A stretch of 64,000 nt of DNA from Oligoflexia bacterium. Lineage in GTDB: Bacteria; Bdellovibrionota; Bacteriovoracia; Bacteriovoracales; Bacteriovoracaceae. The stretch covers positions 186,001 to 250,000 of the forward strand of contig JAAEST010000053.1 of assembly GCA_024229115.1 (NCBI GenBank). Direction: 5' to 3'. The notes under the pieces are model-generated. The model worked only from the letters and a program-made list of their open reading frames with translations, did no database searches and was not told the origin of the DNA. Shown one piece after another: positions 55,148 to 63,901 of the stretch; position 1 is the first letter of the stretch; the number at the start of each line of letters is the position of its first letter. The translations under genes and the position numbers were made by a program.

Positions 55148-58100
55148 AGTACAGTTGCCTTTTCGTAACGAACTTCACGATAACCTTTAATATTTTCAAG
55201 CTTCTTAAGAGCTTTGTACTTTTGATCATCCTCTAATTTTGTTACTTCATTTAAGATTTTATTTCTAATAGTCGAAGCGATCTTTCTTTCTTGAGAATGC
55301 CATGAAGTAAGAAAGAGACGAAGGACACGCATATGCCTCATCAATCTAAACATCCAAGGTTTTGGACTAATATCAAACTCAAAAGATTTTCCTAATAAAT
55401 CAAATTTAGGACGATTAATATGAATAACATCAAATCCCGTTCCTATATTTTGATAACGTTGACCATCTCTTATCTTCTTAAGTGGAGAAATCATTTGATG
55501 TGAAACGAAGACTTCATCTTTTACAAAATACGTTCTCGCGAGGACTCTGAGAGCTATTTTCTTTTGTTCATAATTATTTTTGTAAAGATTCGCAACTTCC
55601 CCGGCCTTCAGCACAAACTCATCTGCTTTTGAACCTCTATCGTAGACATAGATATCATGTAAGTATTGGGCGAGATAATGTTTCTTTAGTTCAGGAAAGT
55701 ATGAGCGAAGTCTGTCTAATTGTGAGTTAAAGAATTTGAAAATGGCTTGAGTACTCTGCCAAGGTAGAAAAGAGTCTTGAAGAGACTTCCTAATTAATTC
55801 GACTTTTTCTTCTTCTGATGTAGATACTTTCGGCAGTATACTCTCCTCTCCTTGATCATAAATAAAACGACCAATATTAAAGGCCATTAAATTTTTCTCA
55901 AGTTCTTCTTTTTTCATTGTTTGCTTAAAAGCATCTTTCATATTCTGTAAAGTAAAAGGAAGTTTACCTGATTGCCAGGCGACCCCTAGTATCATCGCAG
56001 ATGCATAGACACTCTTTCCTAAATAATGCTGGCAGAGTCTTTTAAGACTATATGTTTTGGCCTGATCACCAAGCTTTACTTCTAACTTTCTTAAAAGTTC
56101 TTTTTTAGATAATGGTTTCTTTTCTTCAGCATTATCAAGCATAATACTTAAAGGAATTTGAAAATCATTATCAAAGAGGCATAGACCTGTTTTAGAGAGA
56201 AAACGAATATGGGAGCTTCCATCGAGTAGATCCGGACTTAAGAGAAGATCAGCAGTTCCACTTGGTGTTACTGCACCATAACTCTTATCTTTAGAAAAAA
56301 TGGCCATATGAGCGGTCACATTTCCATTTCTTTGGGCCAATCCTTTTTGATCTACAAACTTAAAAGAAAGATCATCTCGACCATTCATATCTTTTGCTGC
56401 TTGGGAAAGGACTCTTGAAATCGTGGTAACACCACTTCCTCCAACTCCAGTTACAACAATACGAAGGTCATCGCCAGCAGCGAGACTATCAAAAGTTTTG
56501 GTAAAATCAGGAGGACTTATTTCCTCTTCATTAATGACAAGGCCTTCATCACTTTTGTATTTTGTTGGATGATAATTGACTACTTCAACTAACTCAAAAC
56601 TTGGACAGGCCTTCATTTTAGTACAGTAAGAATCAGCAACACAGATTTGAGGATCAATAGTCACTTTAGATCCATAAGCATCAAATGTTTGGGTAAGCCC
56701 CGGGCACCCTGTGGATTCAACACAAACGCGACAATCTTCACAGGCATCTGTATTGATTTGATAGAATGACTTCTTTGGAATGACTTTATCAGAAGCAAAC
56801 TCTTTTCTTTCATGGGCCTTGACACGGGCATGGAAAGTAAGAGCACACTCTTTATTTGAAACAATAACTTTTACACCTGGCTTTTTTATTGTTTCGATTA
56901 ATTTGTTTTTATAAAAATAGCGATCACTTGGATTGACTTCAAAGGCTTCATTAACGCCCAGTGAACGAACAGCACTCAGCATACTCTGTCTAGGACGAGA
57001 TTGACCTGCTACTGAAACTCCTGATGCCGGAGTCATCTGGTGACCAGTCATTGCAGTATTATCATTATCTAAGAGAATATATGTAATTTGATGATCACAT
57101 TGTACCGAGTTTGAAATATCAGTAATCCCACTGTGAAAGAATGTTGAATCCCCCATCAGAACAACTGATGGGTTCTTTGAGAACATATCAAGCCCAGCAC
57201 CCAATGCTCCTCCCTGCCCCATGGCCGAGAGATTATGCATTTCCTTAAATGGAGGAAGAAAGCTCAGTGAGTAGCAACCAACATCTCCATGAGAGATAAG
57301 ATCGACATCCTCATCTTTTAATGTTTTTCTTAAGTCTTTTAATAAACTTAACGTCTCTCTGTGAGGACAACCTGGACAAAAAGTAGGAAGTCGCTTAGGA
57401 AAAGCTTCATCCCAAGTACAGATATCATGACAAAGTTTTTCTTTAATTGAGTTTTTAAAACCGATAAGATCTAAAACTTTGTTTAAACCATCTCGTACCA
57501 ACTCAAAATTGAGACCGCCATGAGCCGGAAATCCCTCAATTTCATCATTATCATTGCCATAGAATTTCTTTCCATGAACAAGAATATTAATTCCATTCTT
57601 TGAAAGAATTTCTCTAACTTGTGCTTCTAAAAATCCACGTTTCTCTTCAACGACAATGATATTTTTCTTTGACTTGGCCCACTCTAAAAGAGTGTCACTT
57701 ACTAGAGGATAAGAACAAGCAACTTTATAAATAGAAAGCTGATCTACCAGTTCACTTTCTTCTAATACTTGCTTGAGCGTTTCAAAAATTACTCCACTCG
57801 AAATAATCCCTGTTTCAGAAAGAGAGTCACCCATTTGAGTATCAAGAGCTAGTTCTTTTAATACTTTCTCAATCTTTGGAAAACGATCGTTAATCATTCT
57901 CACATCGGCCCCCAAAGAGTTTGGTGGAACCATAACATTTTGAGAAAGATCGAACTTCGAAGGATCTAAATTTTCTTTTTCTTTAGAGATCTCTTCAACT
58001 TCACCCACTTGAACACGCCCCCCTCCTTCGGCCATAAAGGTTGAGAGGAGAACTCCTTGATAAACAGATGTTCTTCTTGAAATTTCAAGGGCCACTTTCA

Positions 58101-58578
58101 TCCAGTCTTTTAACTCTTGAGGTGTTGATGGCTCTAGAAATGGCATATGAAGATGTTTAAAAAGATAACGACTATCAGCTGGTGTACTTGTGGATATAGA
58201 CCAAGGGTCATCACCGACAACGACAACCGTTCCAGCTTTTGTTTCCTCACCAGTTTTTGGATCTATTTTTACAGCACCAGGATTGGCAAAGTTTCCAACA
58301 GAAAGAGCGTCACTGGCCACATGAAGACCCATCGACTTCATCGCCACAATACAATCTCGACCGGCTTGCTTCGCACCAGAGGCCATCGCCGCGGCATTAG
58401 CCTCGCTATTAGCAATTGCCACTTTAATACCCATTTCTTGGAATTCTTTTTTACGCTTATAGAGAATGTTGAAGTAGTCAGCTAAGGGACTTCCTGGATA
58501 ACCTGTATATAATGAAAACCCTGCTTCCAATGCTCCTTGTATAATCAACTCATTTCCATTGAGAATTTGAGTGGTCAT
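55144..58578 (-). CDS. Indolepyruvate ferredoxin oxidoreductase, fused alpha-beta chain
   Basis: The 1144-residue protein joins the pyruvate-oxidoreductase core (LYTGYPGSPLADY, ANSEANAAAMASGA), the thiamine-diphosphate domain (GDSTFFHSG to NDNTAMTGHQ), a short cluster segment (CEDCRVCVESTGCPG and CVADSYCTKMKACPSF) and the gamma domain (VVTGVGGSGVTTISRVLSQA). The Cys pattern matches bacterial fused IorAB enzymes of about 1150 residues. It oxidatively decarboxylates aryl-pyruvates to arylacetyl-CoA, reducing ferredoxin. CAAGGAG precedes the ATG, within a leader carrying an inverted repeat. Branched 2-oxo acids are another possible substrate class. Confidence 0.93.
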   Translation of the reverse strand: MTTQILNGNELIIQGALEAGFSLYTGYPGSPLADYFNILYKRKKEFQEMGIKVAIANSEANAAAMASGAKQAGRDCIVAMKSMGLHVASDALSVGNFANPGAVKIDPKTGEETKAGTVVVVGDDPWSISTSTPADSRYLFKHLHMPFLEPSTPQELKDWMKVALEISRRTSVYQGVLLSTFMAEGGGRVQVGEVEEISKEKENLDPSKFDLSQNVMVPPNSLGADVRMINDRFPKIEKVLKELALDTQMGDSLSETGIISSGVIFETLKQVLEESELVDQLSIYKVACSYPLVSDTLLEWAKSKKNIIVVEEKRGFLEAQVREILSKNGINILVHGKKFYGNDNDEIEGFPAHGGLNFELVRDGLNKVLDLIGFKNSIKEKLCHDICTWDEAFPKRLPTFCPGCPHRETLSLLKDLRKTLKDEDVDLISHGDVGCYSLSFLPPFKEMHNLSAMGQGGALGAGLDMFSKNPSVVLMGDSTFFHSGITDISNSVQCDHQITYILLDNDNTAMTGHQMTPASGVSVAGQSRPRQSMLSAVRSLGVNEAFEVNPSDRYFYKNKLIETIKKPGVKVIVSNKECALTFHARVKAHERKEFASDKVIPKKSFYQINTDACEDCRVCVESTGCPGLTQTFDAYGSKVTIDPQICVADSYCTKMKACPSFELVEVVNYHPTKYKSDEGLVINEEEISPPDFTKTFDSLAAGDDLRIVVTGVGGSGVTTISRVLSQAAKDMNGRDDLSFKFVDQKGLAQRNGNVTAHMAIFSKDKSYGAVTPSGTADLLLSPDLLDGSSHIRFLSKTGLCLFDNDFQIPLSIMLDNAEEKKPLSKKELLRKLEVKLGDQAKTYSLKRLCQHYLGKSVYASAMILGVAWQSGKLPFTLQNMKDAFKQTMKKEELEKNLMAFNIGRFIYDQGEESILPKVSTSEEEKVELIRKSLQDSFLPWQSTQAIFKFFNSQLDRLRSYFPELKKHYLAQYLHDIYVYDRGSKADEFVLKAGEVANLYKNNYEQKKIALRVLARTYFVKDEVFVSHQMISPLKKIRDGQRYQNIGTGFDVIHINRPKFDLLGKSFEFDISPKPWMFRLMRHMRVLRLFLTSWHSQERKIASTIRNKILNEVTKLEDDQKYKALKKLENIKGYREVRYEKATVL

Positions 58579-58589
58579 ATCAACTCCTT

Positions 58590-58605
58590 GAATGCTAGAG
58601 CATTC
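58590..58605. repeat. Operator-like inverted repeat GAATGC-N4-GCATTC
   Basis: A perfect 6-base inverted repeat with a 4-base spacer sits one base upstream of the ribosome binding site of the oxidoreductase, in its leader. It could be a repressor site or a small RNA hairpin. Confidence 0.4.
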
Positions 58606-58658
58606 TTATCACCAAAATACGAGAACTTATCCTACTCTAAATTAATTAAAAATAATAC

Positions 58659-58686
58659 TAAAGTTTTTCACTCAAGTATCCGACAT
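58659..58686 (+). promoter_or_regulatory. Sigma-28 (FliA)-like promoter candidate, best match
   Basis: TAAAGTTT at 58659-58666 equals the FliA -35 consensus; after 12 bases TCCGACAT at 58679-58686 resembles GCCGATAA. Transcription would begin at or next to the ATG at 58694, giving a leaderless message. Confidence 0.45.
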
Positions 58687-58693
58687 AGTCTAT

Positions 58694-59254
58694 ATGCTTA
58701 CTGACAACCGACCACAAACACAGCCATTAGAAGAACAAGACATCTGGGCACCAATCAGAGAGTTTCGTAAGCAAGGTCCACTGAATGAATTCGATTTAAT
58801 GGTCCAAGCAAGCCTTCGCTATCATATTCAAAAGCATATCATTGATAATATGAATGCCCTTATGACTCAGGGTTTAACAGAGTCAAAACTAAAAGACATT
58901 ACTGAAGAATTTGATTTAGGTCCGGGACCAATCAAAAGGTTTCACCTTGTATCAATCATGCATGTCGTTCCTGAGTTCGAAAGCCTTTTCGATCTCGAAA
59001 ACTTTATCAATTCATCTTACGGGAATAATAACACTCAGTCCTATGTTGAGTCGTTAATTGTCTTAGACAAAAAGACAATGGTAGACCTTATCAAAAGACA
59101 TATAGAAAAAAATCCTTCTCATCCAGAAGAATGGAAATATAGCATTCACTTTCAAAATTGTTGGAATATTTGCCTAGAAGAAATGGAAAAAAAGTCTTCA
59201 ATTTTGACCAGTGCCAAAAGTTGGTTTTCATCAATGTTTAAGAAATCTGCTTAG
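58694..59254 (+). CDS. Unrecognised cytoplasmic protein
   Basis: The 186-residue product has no signal peptide. It is helical with an acidic first half and a Lys/Ser/Trp-rich end (SAKSWFSSMFKKSA) that may be amphipathic. I recognise no family. No ribosome binding site is visible before the ATG; the predicted sigma-28 promoter lies so close that the message may be leaderless. Its 3' end overlaps the convergent gene by 4 bases. Confidence 0.65.
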   Translation: MLTDNRPQTQPLEEQDIWAPIREFRKQGPLNEFDLMVQASLRYHIQKHIIDNMNALMTQGLTESKLKDITEEFDLGPGPIKRFHLVSIMHVVPEFESLFDLENFINSSYGNNNTQSYVESLIVLDKKTMVDLIKRHIEKNPSHPEEWKYSIHFQNCWNICLEEMEKKSSILTSAKSWFSSMFKKSA

Positions 59255-60240
59255 TCGTTAAAGTATTCCAAAATAATAGTGGCCCCACGATCGATATGTC
59301 TCTTTTCCATTGAAGTAACATCTACTTTCTTTAAAAAAGACTTAATCTGTTTGGCGTAATGAGCTTCTTGACATGCTCTTTTTCCCCAAAAACCACAATC
59401 ATATTCAGAGTCAAGAACTTCGGTTCTAAATAACTCTCCTACTTTATTCATATCTTCGTTATCAAAGCGAACTGAATTAATAATGCTTCTTAAAATATTA
59501 CCACTAATATTAGGGTTCGAGCGCTTTACCTCATTCGCAATCATACTTCCACATTTATAAGTCATGAATGAAGACTCTCTTGAGAATTTAGACTCTTGAG
59601 TAAGAAAACATTGAAAAAAGAGCTTCGCAATATCTAAATTTTCAATGATATTAGTCGAAAATAATGACTTCCAAACTCTTCTATCATAGAGATAAAAATA
59701 CTTTGGTTTCTTATGAATAAGATTATTCATGGCCTTCCAAACAACTTCTTTATCTAAGTTATAATGACCAAAAACCTCTAGTGCTTCTTCAACAATTGGT
59801 TTCATCGCTAATCTAGTCAGACAAATATCATTTAACTGATTAAGTGAAGCACATTGTGATGCATATGAAAGTAGATCATTAGAAGGGATAATAAATCCAT
59901 TCTTCTTAGTATCCTCAAAACTATTTACCAGATAGTAATAAACTTCACTCACTTGAAAAAATCTATTTTGAAGGATTGTTCTTTCAATCGCTAACTCTCT
60001 TTCTGTAAGCCTTTCAGCTTTCTCATTAGGAGTTAAATTAAATGCCGCGGCAGGAATATGACCTCTTAAAAATGACTGAAAATTAGGAAAGCTTTCGATG
60101 ATACGAACCAGCTTTAGCTGATCATTGTCATCTATGCCTTTAAGATTTTTGTAGCTTGTCTTAGTATGAGCGTTAGCCGCAACTGAACAAAGCAGTGCAA
60201 AAATCATGAAAATACAGTTAGTTACAACTAGTTTAATCAT
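59251..60240 (-). CDS. Secreted protein of unknown function
   Basis: The 329-residue product has a signal peptide (about 24 residues ending near AANA). The mature part is predicted helical throughout with scattered cysteines and short repeats of helix-turn-helix appearance, without recognisable motif. It stands alone, divergent from the 4-hydroxyphenylpyruvate dioxygenase operon with 160 bases between. Confidence 0.65.
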   Translation of the reverse strand: MIKLVVTNCIFMIFALLCSVAANAHTKTSYKNLKGIDDNDQLKLVRIIESFPNFQSFLRGHIPAAAFNLTPNEKAERLTERELAIERTILQNRFFQVSEVYYYLVNSFEDTKKNGFIIPSNDLLSYASQCASLNQLNDICLTRLAMKPIVEEALEVFGHYNLDKEVVWKAMNNLIHKKPKYFYLYDRRVWKSLFSTNIIENLDIAKLFFQCFLTQESKFSRESSFMTYKCGSMIANEVKRSNPNISGNILRSIINSVRFDNEDMNKVGELFRTEVLDSEYDCGFWGKRACQEAHYAKQIKSFLKKVDVTSMEKRHIDRGATIILEYFND

Positions 60241-60400
60241 AATATTTCCTATTTGAAGATAGTATACCGCTACGCAACATTTTTTCTAGAGAGCTTGTAA
60301 AAACTACACTCTATCTCTGTCTATTTTGGCACGCTCTGAACCTTGAAAGTATGCGAAATATAAGGAAAAATACCTGCAAAATTTGAAATAAGGGATAGAT

Positions 60401-61483
60401 ATGGGTTCAATAATTTCTGCTGAAAATCCAATTGGGATTAAGGCCATCGATCACCTAGAGTTCACTTGCGAGACTCTTGAAACTCCAACAAAAGAATTAT
60501 TCTATACTTTTGGTTTTTCGAAGACTTTCGAAAACAAAGAATTGGCAACAGAGCTTTTCTCACAAGGACAAGTTCGCTTTCTTCTAGTCGCTTCAAATAA
60601 TCCGGAAGATCACTCTTACCAGTATTGCAAGAATCATGGTGAAGGTGTTTCTAAGATGAGCTTTCTCGTTGAAAATGCAGAACATGCTATTAATGAAGCA
60701 ATTAAAAGAGGTGCTGAATGTGTTCAGCCTCTTAAAATTGAAGAAGATAGTACAGGTACTTATAAGAGTGCCATCGTAAAAGGCTTCGGGGATGTTCTCA
60801 ACGAATTTATTGAAAGACCAATGAGTTGGTTTAGACCAGGTTATACTCAAGTTGAATCTGATCCTAAAGCAAAACCACTTACTTCTAGAGTTTCTCGAAT
60901 TGATCACCTGACTAATAATGTACCTAAAGGTGAAATGAAGAAATGGGTTAAATTCTACGAAGATGTTTATGGATTTCAAGTAACAAGATACTTCGATATT
61001 AAAGGGGTAAAAACGGGTCTTCAAAGTGAAGTTGTTCAACTTCCAAATGGTGCCGTTATTATTCCTATTAATGAACCAGAAGCTGAAGGTGGGAAATCTC
61101 AAATACAAGAATTCCTAGATCTCCATAAAGGTGCAGGTGTTCAGCATATCGCCCTTACTTGTTCTGATATTCTTTCTTCAGTAAAAGATTTAAGAGCGAG
61201 AGGTATCAAGTTTCTCGATATTCCTCATACATATTATGAAGATATTCCTAAGAGAGATTTCACTGTTACTGAGGACTTGGGTGATCTCGAAGACAGACAA
61301 CTTCTAGTTGATGGAGATAAAGAAGGATACCTTATCCAAAACTTCACAGAAACTTATGTTGGACCCCTCTTTTTTGAATTCATTCAAAGAAAGAATCACA
61401 ATGGTTTTGGTGAAGGTAACTTCCAAGCACTTTTTGATGCCATTGAAAGGGATCAAATGAAAAGAGGTTATCTTGAGTCTTAA
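60401..61483 (+). CDS. hpd: 4-Hydroxyphenylpyruvate dioxygenase
   Basis: The 360-residue protein has two vicinal-oxygen-chelate halves and the complete iron site: His169 (DHLTNN), His249 (GVQHIAL) and Glu326 (FFEFIQRK), with the terminal GFGEGNFQALFDAIE motif. It converts 4-hydroxyphenylpyruvate to homogentisate in tyrosine catabolism. The related 4-hydroxymandelate synthase has the same fold but is far rarer. An AAGGGATAG site precedes the ATG. It heads an operon with two crotonases, a PaaA-like oxygenase and a hydroxyacyl-CoA dehydrogenase; later homogentisate genes are not in the window. Confidence 0.95.
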   Translation: MGSIISAENPIGIKAIDHLEFTCETLETPTKELFYTFGFSKTFENKELATELFSQGQVRFLLVASNNPEDHSYQYCKNHGEGVSKMSFLVENAEHAINEAIKRGAECVQPLKIEEDSTGTYKSAIVKGFGDVLNEFIERPMSWFRPGYTQVESDPKAKPLTSRVSRIDHLTNNVPKGEMKKWVKFYEDVYGFQVTRYFDIKGVKTGLQSEVVQLPNGAVIIPINEPEAEGGKSQIQEFLDLHKGAGVQHIALTCSDILSSVKDLRARGIKFLDIPHTYYEDIPKRDFTVTEDLGDLEDRQLLVDGDKEGYLIQNFTETYVGPLFFEFIQRKNHNGFGEGNFQALFDAIERDQMKRGYLES

Positions 61484-62252
61484 GAATATTCTTACGACAA
61501 ATAATTGGAATGATATTCCCGGTCTATTCTTAATTGAATTGAATAGACCGAAGGTTATGAATGCCCTTAATACAGAAACACTCGCAGAGATCATTCAATC
61601 TATTGATGAAAATAAAAATGCCATTAAATGCGTTCTTATTAAAGGTAATAAAAAAACCTTCAGTGCTGGGGCTGACATTAAGCAGTTGGCCCAGAGTAAC
61701 TCAATCGATCATCTTAACGATGAAAGAGAGTTATTGTGGAAGAAGTTTAGACTCTTTCCTTTTCCTATTATTGCCGGTGTATCAGGATATTGCTTAGGTG
61801 GTGGACATGAGTTGGCCATGGCCTGTGATATGACTATCGCCTGTGAAAATGCAGTCTTTGGTCAGCCAGAAGTAAAACTTGGAATAATGCCTGGAGCTGG
61901 TGGAACACAACGCCTAACTAAGGCTTTAGGGAAATCTAAGGCCATGTATTACACACTAACAGGTAAGAACTTTAATGCTCGAGAAGCTTATGAGTTTGGA
62001 CTTGTTGCTCAAGTTATTCCTACTCAAACACTTGATCAAGAATTATATCAATTAGGGAAAACCATTTGCTCTCACTCTCCTACTGCTAATAGATTAATCA
62101 AAGAGTCAGTCAATAAATCATTTGAAAGCTCACTTGGTGACGGGCTTGATTTTGAAAGAAGACAATTCTACCTAACTTTTGCTTCTCAAGATGCCAAAGA
62201 AGGAATGAATGCATTTATTGAAAAAAGAAAACCAGAATATAAAGGTAACTAA
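61473..62252 (+). CDS. Enoyl-CoA hydratase, canonical active site
   Basis: This 259-residue crotonase has FSAGADIKQL, GGGHELAMACDMTIA with the first catalytic Glu and FGQPEVKLGIMPGAGGTQRL with the second, so it should be a true hydratase. Context suggests PaaF-type action on a ring-opened phenylacetate intermediate. The start is a TTG preceded by AGAGG, inside the last codons of hpd. One base separates it from the next gene. Confidence 0.9.
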   Translation: MSLKNILTTNNWNDIPGLFLIELNRPKVMNALNTETLAEIIQSIDENKNAIKCVLIKGNKKTFSAGADIKQLAQSNSIDHLNDERELLWKKFRLFPFPIIAGVSGYCLGGGHELAMACDMTIACENAVFGQPEVKLGIMPGAGGTQRLTKALGKSKAMYYTLTGKNFNAREAYEFGLVAQVIPTQTLDQELYQLGKTICSHSPTANRLIKESVNKSFESSLGDGLDFERRQFYLTFASQDAKEGMNAFIEKRKPEYKGN

Positions 62253-62253
62253 T

Positions 62254-63039
62254 ATGAGTTTTGAATATATTAAATATGATGTAAATGACGGCGTCGCTAA
62301 AATTACGATCAATCGTCCAGAAGTTTACGGAGCTCTTAATAGAGATTCGAAACTTGAGATTATTAAGGCAGTTAAAAATGCTGGAAAAGATGAGCAAGTT
62401 AAAGTCATTGTTCTCACATCAGAGGGTAAAGCCTTTTGTTCAGGACAAGACCTCAACGATAGAACAGTTGATGGCTCAAGTGGTCCTGTTGATCTTGGAC
62501 ATACCCTTGAAACTGAATGGAACCCGCTTGTTGATTCACTAAGAAGTTCTGAAAAGATTGTCATTGGAGCTGTTAATGGCGTCTGTGCAGGAGCAGGTCT
62601 TTCGGTAGCACTTTCATGTGATCTCATTGTTTCAAAACCTGATGCAAAGTTTGTCAGTGGATTTAGTCAGCTTGGCCTCGCACCCGACGCTGGGAGCTCT
62701 TACACATTTGTAAAGGCCATGGGAAGACAGAAGACACTAGAGTTCTTCCTTTTCAATATGCCTTTGACTGCCACCGAATTAGAAAAATATGGACTGATTA
62801 ATAAGCTATCAGACAATCCAGTTGAAGATGCTATAGAGATGGCAAAAACTATCTCAAATATGGCCCCTCTATCACTATCAATGATTAAGAAAAATCTCCA
62901 AGCGGCAAGCGAAGAGAGTTTTAATGAAGTAATAAAAAAAGAGACAGTTACCCAGCGTTTCCTCGGAAATTCAAGCGATTATCAAGAAGGACTTAGAGCT
63001 TTCTTCGACAAGCGCAAACCAGAGTTTCAAGGTAAGTAG
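62254..63039 (+). CDS. paaG: PaaG-like 1,2-epoxyphenylacetyl-CoA isomerase
   Basis: I start at the ATG at 62254, with AAAGGT before it; the frame is open further upstream without a better start. The 261-residue crotonase has FCSGQDLNDR and GAGLSVALSCDLIV. Both hydratase glutamates are replaced (Ser and Phe), and the catalytic Asp of PaaG isomerases is present in FSQLGLAPDAG. This fits the isomerase that converts the ring epoxide to the oxepin form and shifts double bonds in phenylacetate catabolism. The next gene encodes a matching oxygenase. Confidence 0.88.
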   Translation: MSFEYIKYDVNDGVAKITINRPEVYGALNRDSKLEIIKAVKNAGKDEQVKVIVLTSEGKAFCSGQDLNDRTVDGSSGPVDLGHTLETEWNPLVDSLRSSEKIVIGAVNGVCAGAGLSVALSCDLIVSKPDAKFVSGFSQLGLAPDAGSSYTFVKAMGRQKTLEFFLFNMPLTATELEKYGLINKLSDNPVEDAIEMAKTISNMAPLSLSMIKKNLQAASEESFNEVIKKETVTQRFLGNSSDYQEGLRAFFDKRKPEFQGK

Positions 63040-63089
63040 GAACTGATATATAATTAAAATAATTTAGATTTCACCCTAAGGAGTTGAAT

Positions 63090-63896
63090 ATGGCACTAGA
63101 ATTAACTGCTGAAGATAAGAAACTTATCGAAGAAATTAAAAACGGAAGGACTTTTGATAAAGGAGATGATCTCCCTCCTATTTATAGAAAACATTTAATG
63201 AATCTTTTATGGATGCAAGGAGATAGCGAATACTCAGGAGCCTTAGGTTATATGCCTTGGATTGAAAAAGCCCCAGACGTAAAAGAAAAAGTTCTTGTGG
63301 CCCAAATTGTAAAAGACGAAATGAGACATGCTTCTGTGATTTATAAAATGCTTAAAGATCTTGGGGAAGATACTGAAGCCCATATTGAGAAAAGCGATCT
63401 AGGATATAAGCTAGAAGATGACCTGGCACAAATTGGATTCCAAAGATTAAAAGAAGATTTTCGTGTAAATATCTTCTATTACAATATTAAGTATTGGACT
63501 GACTTTATTCTTTTCAACTTCTTAATGGATAGAGCGGCTGGACATCAGCTAGAAGATACCCTTCATAGTTCTTACCTTCCTTGGAAGAAAGGAATTGAAG
63601 GAATTTATAAAGAAGAAGTTATGCACTTAACTCACGGAGATAAGTGGGTAAAAATCTTAGCGAAAGATCCAAAAGACAAAGAATTTTTACAAGAAAGACT
63701 TAATCTTTGGTGGCCAAGAGTAATGAATGTTTTTGGTAAGTCTAAGGGTGGTGCTAATAATATTTATGTACAACTTGGTCTTAAGAAAAGAACAAACGAA
63801 GAAGTTAGAAAAGACTTTGTTGAAGATATTCAAAAACTTTGTGATGAAGTAGGACTTGTTATTCCTGAGTGGAATGAGTCTGAATACCTACAATAA
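63090..63896 (+). CDS. PaaA-like phenylacetyl-CoA epoxidase catalytic subunit
   Basis: The ATG at 63090 follows AAGGAG. The 268-residue protein is a di-iron four-helix enzyme of the phenylacetate catabolic family (PaaA/PaaC): the first helix ligand lies near GDSEYSGALGY, then KDEMRHASVIY (ExxH) and, about 95 residues on, KEEVMHLTHG (second ExxH). Presence of both metal motifs points to a catalytic rather than a structural chain. It is shorter than typical PaaA (around 310 residues), and no PaaB, PaaC or PaaE is visible up to the window edge. Ring epoxidation of phenylacetyl-CoA is inferred. Confidence 0.85.
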   Translation: MALELTAEDKKLIEEIKNGRTFDKGDDLPPIYRKHLMNLLWMQGDSEYSGALGYMPWIEKAPDVKEKVLVAQIVKDEMRHASVIYKMLKDLGEDTEAHIEKSDLGYKLEDDLAQIGFQRLKEDFRVNIFYYNIKYWTDFILFNFLMDRAAGHQLEDTLHSSYLPWKKGIEGIYKEEVMHLTHGDKWVKILAKDPKDKEFLQERLNLWWPRVMNVFGKSKGGANNIYVQLGLKKRTNEEVRKDFVEDIQKLCDEVGLVIPEWNESEYLQ

Positions 63897-63901
63897 ATCT
63901 A

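Noticed and set aside
60327-60333. TGGCACG before hpd, like the -24 box of sigma-54 promoters.
   Set aside because: The matching -12 position reads GAACC instead of TTGC, and no sigma-54 activator gene is nearby.
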